Assembly: GCA_002363095.1 (NCBI GenBank)
Contig: DEWC01000096.1
Location: 1 to 11,384, forward strand
Length of the DNA stretch: 11,384 bases
DNA from: Ruminococcaceae bacterium UBA3220
GTDB lineage: Bacteria > Bacillota > Clostridia > Oscillospirales > Acutalibacteraceae
Reading direction: 5' to 3'
In this document: piece after piece, positions 6,257 to 11,384 of the stretch
How positions within the stretch are numbered: the stretch's first letter is position 1
Layout of the letters: each line of letters begins with the position of its first letter
Notes under the pieces: model-generated
Told to the model about the DNA's origin: nothing
Database searches by the model: none
Seen by the model: only the letters and a program-made list of their open reading frames with translations
Translations under genes and position numbers: made by a program

Positions 6257-7519
6257 TTATATTATTCCCTGATTAATCATCGAATTTGCCGCCAATAGAA
6301 TTCCTGTCTTGGCAGAATGAAAATTAAGTCCGCCCTGCAACCATGCCGCAAAAGGCTCTCTTAAAGGCCCGTCTGCGGATAGTTCAATTGAAGCGCCGAG
6401 GGTGAAAGCGCCAGCCGCCATAATAACCTTGTCGTCATAACCCGGCATATCCCACGGCTCCGGAACGACAAACGAATCTATCGGAGAGCCGGACTGCAAT
6501 CCCTTGCAAAAGGAAATCAAAGCTTGAGGAGATTTAAGAATTACCGTTTCGATTATATCGGCGCGTTTTTCTTTATAACCCGGCAGGCATTCATACCCGA
6601 GCATTTCAAAAAGCGCCGAAGTATAGACTGCTGTTTTGAGCGCCTCTCCGACAGTATGAGGCGCCGAGAAAAAGCCCATATATAACTCTCTGTTATGCCC
6701 GAGTGTTGCCCCTACTTCCCTGCCCACTCCGGCGCAGGTCATACGGTTAGCGCACATTTCGATATACTTTTTCTTTCCGGCTATATAACCTCCGCAAGGA
6801 GCAATTCCTCCACCCGGATTCTTTATCAGAGAGCCGGCGATTATATCGGCTCCGACCTCAACGGGCTCGGTTTCTTCAACAAATTCGCCGTAGCAATTAT
6901 CAACCATTATTACCGAATCGGGAGAATGCTTTTTAACTATATCGCAAAGTTCACCTATTTCTTTGACCGAAAGGCTCGGTCTAAGACTGTATCCTTTTGA
7001 GCGTTGGATATAAACCGTTTTGTAAAATCCCGATTTTAGTTTATCCGTTATCGCCTCTTTATCGGGTTTTCCGTCGGCTTTCAGGTCAACCTGAGCGTAT
7101 TCTACCCCGAAGTCGGCGAGGGAACCGTCATTCTTTTTGTCAATTCCGAAAACGCCGACGATGGTATCATAAGGTCTGCCTGTTATCACAAGAACCTTAT
7201 CGCCCGGTCGCAAAATCCCGAAAAGCGCCACCGTGAGTGTGTGAGTGCCGGATGCAAAACTGTGTCTTACAAGCGCGTCTTCCGCACCAAAGCATTCAGC
7301 GACAATTTTATCGAGGGTATCGCGCCCAATATCGCCGTAACCGTATCCGGTCGAAGCCGAAAGGTGCGCTTCGCTAACCCTGTTATGAATAAATGCCGCA
7401 AGCACCTTAGTTGTGTTGTATTCGGCGATACGCTCAATTTCGGAAAAATACGGAAGTATTTGCTCCGTCACTTTTTTATCAAGAGAAATCAACCGTTCGT
7501 TTATATCAAAATGAGACAT
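6257..7519 (-). CDS. Methionine gamma-lyase family PLP-dependent protein (PF06838, 'aluminium resistance' type)
   Basis: This 420-residue, full-length fold-type I PLP enzyme is related to Cys/Met metabolism enzymes. Family members are annotated as methionine gamma-lyase-like or, historically, aluminium resistance protein (Bacillus YnbB); the true substrate is unproven. Numbering from the ATG at 7522: a glycine-rich turn YGYGDIGRD (60-68), the PLP phosphate-binding 'SGTHT' (91-95), an Asp for the pyridine nitrogen in MVDNCYGEF (D208), and the Schiff-base lysine in GSLIKNPGGG (K234). A conserved-looking C-terminal stretch around ELSADGPLREP precedes a short tail. Tandem ATGs lie at 7522 and 7519. 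GGAGG ends 2 bases before the first and 5 before the second, so I prefer 7519, although 7522 forms an ATGA with the upstream stop. Tight coupling to the GNAT-like gene suggests they are made together. Confidence 0.92.
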   Translation of the reverse strand: MSHFDINERLISLDKKVTEQILPYFSEIERIAEYNTTKVLAAFIHNRVSEAHLSASTGYGYGDIGRDTLDKIVAECFGAEDALVRHSFASGTHTLTVALFGILRPGDKVLVITGRPYDTIVGVFGIDKKNDGSLADFGVEYAQVDLKADGKPDKEAITDKLKSGFYKTVYIQRSKGYSLRPSLSVKEIGELCDIVKKHSPDSVIMVDNCYGEFVEETEPVEVGADIIAGSLIKNPGGGIAPCGGYIAGKKKYIEMCANRMTCAGVGREVGATLGHNRELYMGFFSAPHTVGEALKTAVYTSALFEMLGYECLPGYKEKRADIIETVILKSPQALISFCKGLQSGSPIDSFVVPEPWDMPGYDDKVIMAAGAFTLGASIELSADGPLREPFAAWLQGGLNFHSAKTGILLAANSMINQGII

Positions 7520-8187
7520 CATTTCCTCCAGTAACCTGCTTCGTATATTGTTTTAAATCCGTTTTTAAGGTAAAAACCTTCAACACTCTTTCGGGCGCAA
7601 ACAAAGGTCTTTTCAGGTCGTAATCGGGATATTAAGCCCATAAGACACTCTCTTCCGCAGCCTTTTTTTAAACTCACCATACCATTTACGAGAATGTTCT
7701 TCTTCCCTATGGCGATAGCCACGGCGGTCTCGGGGATTGCAAAGTAATTGAGCCTGCCTCTGTTAAGGCGTAAACAAAAATCGGTAGCAAAATAGTTATA
7801 ATCGGGAAGCTCAAACCCCGCCTTTTTTAGAATTTCATAAACATCCTTGCTTGATAAAACTGCGGATTTTTCTTTTACATAATAGTTTTCTTCGCTTAAC
7901 ATAACCGAAACGGTAAGCGAGTTTTTAAGCAGCCCAAGCCCCTCTAATATTCGTGTGTTCGAAAAAATGCTTTTTGGAGCGAGGGCGGCAATAAAATAGG
8001 ACAGTTCTTGATAATCAGCAACCTTGCCCGAAACAATCATATCACCGTCGAGCATTGAAATTACGGCTTTTCCACCGTCCTGATGCCAAAACATTGCATA
8101 GTCGCCGTATGCCTTAAAGATTTCGTTAATTCTTATTGCCTCGGCGCAGTCAAGGCTGACCTTAGGTCTTTTAACAAGACGAATCAT
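7519..8187 (-). CDS. GNAT-like acetyltransferase family protein (divergent)
   Basis: This 222-residue protein has a C-terminal half resembling GCN5-related N-acetyltransferases: strand-rich PETAVAIAIGKKNILVNGMVSL (152-173), then KKGCGRECLMGLI (174-186) in the place of acetyl-CoA loop 'Q.xGxGxxLL', and near the end FYLKNGFKTIYE (205-216), matching the typical 'FYEKNGF' of the last GNAT helix and strand. The N-terminal half (1-130) has no motif I recognise, and may be a second, degenerate GNAT-like lobe. The pyrophosphate loop departs from the classical R/Q-x-x-G-x-G/A, so acetyl-CoA binding is plausible but not certain. The start at 8187 overlaps the stop of the second M42 gene as ATGA, and the gene's own stop overlaps the PLP-enzyme start region. 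The substrate is unknown; the operon context (peptidases, PLP enzyme) hints at small amines or peptides, by inference only. Confidence 0.75.
   Translation of the reverse strand: MIRLVKRPKVSLDCAEAIRINEIFKAYGDYAMFWHQDGGKAVISMLDGDMIVSGKVADYQELSYFIAALAPKSIFSNTRILEGLGLLKNSLTVSVMLSEENYYVKEKSAVLSSKDVYEILKKAGFELPDYNYFATDFCLRLNRGRLNYFAIPETAVAIAIGKKNILVNGMVSLKKGCGRECLMGLISRLRPEKTFVCARKSVEGFYLKNGFKTIYEAGYWRK
7524..7530 (-). promoter_or_regulatory. Ribosome binding site deciding the PLP-enzyme start
   Basis: TGGAGGA lies within the last codons of the GNAT-like gene. Its GGAGG core is 5 bases from the ATG at 7519 but only 2 from the ATG at 7522. Normal spacing therefore favours the second of the tandem start codons. 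Confidence 0.7.
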
Positions 8188-9194
8188 TTAACCTTTCCCT
8201 CGGCAATAGCGGTTATCATATACTCTGCGAGCCTTCTTGCCGAAAGGATATCATTTTTGTCGGCAACCGAACCTGCGGAATGAATATAACGGCAGGGCAC
8301 CGACAAAGCAACAGTCTTTACACCGCCACGCGAAAGATGAATGGTTCCGGAATTATTCCCGCCGGCAACCGCGGATTTTGTTTGACATTCTATCCCCGAA
8401 TTCAGAGCATAATCATAATAGTTTTTATAGTAAACCGTTCCGCGGTCCATAAATGAAACGGCGACGCCTTTTCCTAATTTGCAAACGGTTTTATCCTCGG
8501 GTACACCGGCAATATCAGCGGCAGTAGTACCTTCAAGCACAATTGCGCTGTCGGGGGCTAACGCAAATGTCGCTACCTTTGCACCCCTTGCTCCTACCTC
8601 TTCCTGAACCGAAAATACGGCGTAAAAATCATATTTGTCATAAGTTTTTATCAAATCAATCAAAACCGCGCAACCGATACGGTCGTCAAGTGCCTTTGAA
8701 ATGATTTTTTCGTCGGCAACGGTATAATCGCTTACCATTACCGCACGGTCGCCTATCGAAACGGCCCTTTCCGCCTCTTCTTTTGAGCAAGCACCTATAT
8801 CTATATAAAGAGAATCGGCTCCCGGGCATTTCTTCTTCTCGTCCGACGAAGCAAGATGAACCGGCTTACATCCTATCACGCCGGGTACCGAACCGTTTAT
8901 CATAACTCTTCTTGCCATCATAACCGAAGTATCGATACCTCCGACGGTCGAAAACTTGAGATAACCGTCCGGCGTTACCGATTTTACGATAAGCCCGATT
9001 TCATCGGTATGCGCGTCAACCATTATCTTGGAACTCGGAGCGCTTTTTCCTTTTTTAAAGCAGATAATATTACCGAGATTATCGGTTTTATAATCACAAT
9101 GCCCTGCTATTTTTTCAATGATATAGTCCGAAACCGCGAATTCATCGCCCGAAGTTGCGTCAAGCAAGCATAAGTCTTTTAAAGTATCAAACAT
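8184..9194 (-). CDS. M42 family metallo-aminopeptidase (second of a tandem pair)
   Basis: This 336-residue cytosolic dinuclear-metal aminopeptidase belongs to the M42 (FrvX/YpdE/TET/glutamyl aminopeptidase) group, which trims short peptides and forms large hollow oligomers. Expected metal and catalytic residues are visible: DAHTDE (H62, D64), bridging Asp in KALDDR (D170), the QEEVGARG pair (E198, E199), E221 in VLEGTTAAD, and H305 in YIHS. E221 fills a position that is Asp in the neighbouring paralogue. The start at 9194 is set by a strong GGAGGTG 6 bases upstream; an in-frame Met at 9263 would only add a hydrophobic stretch lying within the upstream gene. The gene overlaps the upstream M42 stop by 8 bases and the downstream GNAT-like start by 4 (ATGA). 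Substrate preference cannot be read from the sequence. Confidence 0.94.
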   Translation of the reverse strand: MFDTLKDLCLLDATSGDEFAVSDYIIEKIAGHCDYKTDNLGNIICFKKGKSAPSSKIMVDAHTDEIGLIVKSVTPDGYLKFSTVGGIDTSVMMARRVMINGSVPGVIGCKPVHLASSDEKKKCPGADSLYIDIGACSKEEAERAVSIGDRAVMVSDYTVADEKIISKALDDRIGCAVLIDLIKTYDKYDFYAVFSVQEEVGARGAKVATFALAPDSAIVLEGTTAADIAGVPEDKTVCKLGKGVAVSFMDRGTVYYKNYYDYALNSGIECQTKSAVAGGNNSGTIHLSRGGVKTVALSVPCRYIHSAGSVADKNDILSARRLAEYMITAIAEGKVK

Positions 9195-10206
9195 CAAAAA
9201 CACCTCCGGAAAGAATGTATTTTTGAAGAATATCACAGGCAGACTCAATATCGGCAATATCAATTACTTCACAATCGGTATGCATATTGCGAAGCGGAAT
9301 TGAAACAAGCCCCGTTTTGACACCGCAACCGCTCAATGAAATGACATCACCGTCGGTACCGGTTTTTCCTCCCATAATCTCGTTTTGGAAAGAAATACCG
9401 TTATCGTATGCAACCGTATTCAGTTTATCTGTTATATGACGGTTTAAAACCGGGGATACGCCTATCATTGCTCCTTTTCCGAGATAACCGCCCTCATTTT
9501 CGGAAACATCGGGCGCCGTACCGAAGGTAACATCAACCGCGATTGCTTCATCCGGAGAAATGCTGAATGTTTGAGGCACGGCTCCGCGCATTCCGAGTTC
9601 TTCACCGTCGACAATTGAAAAAACGACATTGAAATCAAGGCTTTCTTCCTTCAACCTGCGGGCAAGTTCAAGTAATACAACAACTCCCGCGCGGTCGTCC
9701 AATGCCTTTCCGGTTACACGGGTGCCGAGAAGCGAGGCGGGCTTTGCGGCGTAGGTTACAATATCGCCTTTTGAAATTATTTCCCCGGCTTTCGCGCCTA
9801 AACAAGTATCAATTTTTAACTCCGATATATCGGAAAACTGCCGTTCACCCTCGGACAAATGCGGCGGCGTGCTTATAAATACGCCCTTAACCTTTTGACT
9901 GCCGTGAACTATAACCTGCTTTGCAGGTAGGGTTCTTAAATCTATACCTCCGACGGCGGAAACGGTCAAAAATCCCGATTCATCGATATCGGTAACTATA
10001 AACGCGACTTCGTCAATATGCGCGTCAAGCATAACGGTATAATCATTTTTTCCTTTAATCATACCGAAAAAGCCCATATTTTGCCCACTTTTTATGACTT
10101 CGCAATACTTTGACATTTCTTTTTGCGCTATGACCGAAGCCTCGTCAACACTACCGGAAGCATAAGCCCCCGATAAGGCAAACAGCATATCTTTAATATA
10201 ACTCAT
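9187..10206 (-). CDS. M42 family metallo-aminopeptidase (first of a tandem pair)
   Basis: This 339-residue M42 peptidase is full length for the family (usually about 330-360). Probable zinc or cobalt ligands and catalytic residues are DAHIDE (H63, D65), KALDDR (D170), DGEELGMRG (E202, E203), D225 in AVDVTFG, and H309 in NMHT. The sequence is collinear with the next gene but clearly diverged: this copy has 'DGEELG' where the other has 'QEEVG', and Asp rather than Glu at the late metal ligand. That implies an old duplication or distinct subfamilies and probably different peptide preferences. The start at 10206 overlaps the murD stop as ATGA; an AAGGAGA lies about 13 bases upstream and AGG 3 bases upstream, so coupling to murD probably drives initiation. 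A role in recycling cell-wall or cytosolic peptides is inference from position only. Confidence 0.94.
   Translation of the reverse strand: MSYIKDMLFALSGAYASGSVDEASVIAQKEMSKYCEVIKSGQNMGFFGMIKGKNDYTVMLDAHIDEVAFIVTDIDESGFLTVSAVGGIDLRTLPAKQVIVHGSQKVKGVFISTPPHLSEGERQFSDISELKIDTCLGAKAGEIISKGDIVTYAAKPASLLGTRVTGKALDDRAGVVVLLELARRLKEESLDFNVVFSIVDGEELGMRGAVPQTFSISPDEAIAVDVTFGTAPDVSENEGGYLGKGAMIGVSPVLNRHITDKLNTVAYDNGISFQNEIMGGKTGTDGDVISLSGCGVKTGLVSIPLRNMHTDCEVIDIADIESACDILQKYILSGGVFDV
9201..9207 (-). promoter_or_regulatory. Strong ribosome binding site for the second M42 gene
   Basis: GGAGGTG, a near-perfect anti-Shine-Dalgarno match, lies 6 bases before the ATG at 9194, inside the last codons of the preceding M42 gene. 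It fixes the start and rules out the longer open frame. Confidence 0.85.
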
Positions 10207-11384
10207 AAACCTGCGACTATCTCCTTAAAATGCTTGCCTCTTTCAACAAAATTCGGATAGGCGTCAAAACTTGCACAGGCAGGACTTAAAGTAACAATAT
10301 CTCCCGGCACGGCGCTCTTGCTTGCGAGCTTAACCGCTTCCTCGATATTCTTTGTCATAACAATTTCCGGTGTTCCGTCATAGCCGTCGTAGGCAAGCAG
10401 GGTTGCTTTAATCTTTTCGGCGGTAGCGCCGCAAAGGTATAAAGTTTTAACCTTTTTGGTTACATAAGGCATCATGGCATCAAACGGAATATGCTTATCA
10501 TAACCGCCGGCAATAAGAATAACCTTTTGGTCGAACGCTTTAAGTCCGGCGATGGTTCTTGTCGGAGAAGAGGCTATTGAATCGTTATAATACTTCACAC
10601 CGTTTACTTCGCGTACAAATTCAATTCTATGCTCAACACCCATAAACTCGCGCGCGACCGTCTTTATCGAATCAAGCGAAACATATCCCCAAACCGCCGT
10701 TATAGCGGCAAGATAGTTTTGAACATTGTGGTCGCCGATAACAGCAATTTCCTTTCGGTCGATAACCGGAACATCTATTCCGCGATATGCCATATGAAGA
10801 ACGCCGTTTTGGTCAAGCCATGCCCCGTTGTGAAGTTTTCTTTCCATACTGAATCCAAGCGACTGACCTCTTACAAACTGCCTGAACCCTTCGGTTATCT
10901 CGTTATCCCGATTCAAAACAGTTCTTGAGAAAGCGTTTTGGTGAAGCAGAATATTCTTTTTGGCTTCAATGTATTCGTCCATATCCTTATGAACATCAAG
11001 ATGATTGGGAGCAACATTGGTAACCACGGCAACATCGGGGCTTTTGCGCATGGATATAAGTTGGAAAGAAGAAAGTTCTACAACGACAAAATCAGTTGCT
11101 TTGATGTTCTCAATTTCGGGCAAAAGCGGTTTTCCTATATTACCGCCGACAAATACATTCTTTCCGTCGGCTTTAAGCATTTTTTCAATCAGAGTGGTGG
11201 TTGTCGTTTTACCGTCAGACCCGGTTATTGCAAAAATCGTCGCGGGGCAGAGGTCAAAGAAAACCTCCATTTCACTCGTAACCGCAATTCCCCGTTTTCT
11301 TGCTTTTTCGAGCTCGGGAAGATTAAAGCTCATACCCGGCGTTCTGAATATTATATCCACCTCTAAGTCTTCAAGATAGTTTTC
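10203..11384 (-). CDS. murD: UDP-N-acetylmuramoyl-L-alanine--D-glutamate ligase, N-terminus missing
   Basis: The last 393 residues of MurD, the cytoplasmic enzyme that adds D-glutamate to UDP-MurNAc-L-Ala using ATP in peptidoglycan precursor synthesis, are present. The frame is open to the window edge, so roughly 60 N-terminal residues (part of the UDP-binding domain) lie outside. In fragment numbering: ATP loop GSDGKTTT (55-62), ELSSFQL (105-111), NVAPNHLDVH (123-132), a candidate carbamylated lysine in EAKKN (K142), GDHNVQNYLAA (217-227) and EHRIEFV (251-257), then the C-terminal domain with YNDSIASSPTRT (266-277), LIAGGYDK (290-297) and SPACASFDAYPNF (367-379). 'NDSIASSPTRT' replaces the 'NDSKATN' of enteric MurD; I recall this form from clostridial homologues. 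The GTG at 11360 is internal, not a start. The stop overlaps the first M42 gene as ATGA. Confidence 0.96.
   Translation of the reverse strand, partial: ENYLEDLEVDIIFRTPGMSFNLPELEKARKRGIAVTSEMEVFFDLCPATIFAITGSDGKTTTTTLIEKMLKADGKNVFVGGNIGKPLLPEIENIKATDFVVVELSSFQLISMRKSPDVAVVTNVAPNHLDVHKDMDEYIEAKKNILLHQNAFSRTVLNRDNEITEGFRQFVRGQSLGFSMERKLHNGAWLDQNGVLHMAYRGIDVPVIDRKEIAVIGDHNVQNYLAAITAVWGYVSLDSIKTVAREFMGVEHRIEFVREVNGVKYYNDSIASSPTRTIAGLKAFDQKVILIAGGYDKHIPFDAMMPYVTKKVKTLYLCGATAEKIKATLLAYDGYDGTPEIVMTKNIEEAVKLASKSAVPGDIVTLSPACASFDAYPNFVERGKHFKEIVAGL

Noticed and set aside
9195..9263. Hydrophobic N-terminal extension of the second M42 peptidase, resembling a signal peptide
   Set aside because: It lies inside the upstream M42 gene, and a strong GGAGGTG correctly spaced before 9194 marks the true start of a cytosolic enzyme.
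11358..11360. GTG as the start of murD
   Set aside because: The frame stays open upstream to the window edge and about 60 residues of the MurD N-terminal domain would be missing; it is an internal Val codon.
10938..11379. Plus-strand open frames opposite murD
   Set aside because: They lie wholly antisense to conserved MurD motifs, with no family resemblance.
1..11384. CRISPR array, insertion sequence, phage module or defence island
   Set aside because: No spaced direct repeats, transposase or integrase motifs, terminal inverted repeats or defence-type domains were seen; the window is densely filled with housekeeping-type genes.

Overview
The window reads as a stretch of ordinary chromosome from a low-to-mid GC member of the Clostridia (Bacillota), possibly an uncultured gut-type Oscillospirales or relative. 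This assignment is inferred from gene content: an RlmD/RlmCD-type rRNA methyltransferase, a PcrA with a long extra segment after the Walker A motif, a PF06838-type PLP enzyme, paired M42 peptidases, an HPr-like protein without the active histidine, and AGGAGG-type ribosome binding sites. UGA serves as a stop several times, so the standard bacterial code applies.

Every supported gene lies on the minus strand, so transcription runs from position 11384 down to 1. In that order the genes are: murD (its 5' end lies beyond the window), two M42 metallo-aminopeptidases, a GNAT-like acetyltransferase, a methionine gamma-lyase-family PLP enzyme, a beta-propeller-like protein of unknown role, a small HPr-like protein, the helicase pcrA, a polytopic membrane protein, a small membrane-anchored DUF5412-like protein, and rlmD. 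After a 66-base gap comes the start of a chloramphenicol-acetyltransferase-like gene that runs off the left edge.

From murD to rlmD no gap exceeds 18 bases. Several junctions overlap (ATGA type, or 1 to 17 bases), which suggests one long translationally coupled operon with its promoter outside the window. The only place that looks like a transcription boundary is 312-388, where a weak hairpin plus T-run follows rlmD. The products span peptidoglycan precursor synthesis (MurD), cytosolic peptide degradation (M42 pair), PLP-dependent amino-acid chemistry, DNA repair (PcrA) and ribosome maturation (RlmD). No common pathway is evident; this looks like a housekeeping operon with a few lineage-specific proteins of unknown role.

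I saw no tRNA or rRNA, insertion sequence, CRISPR array, prophage gene or riboswitch. No stretch over 300 bases lacks a gene. I do not find convincing evidence for a wholly new system. The most unusual items are the catalytic-His-less HPr-like protein beside pcrA, the diverged M42 pair coupled to murD, the unknown propeller-like protein, and the partial CAT-like gene at the left edge.
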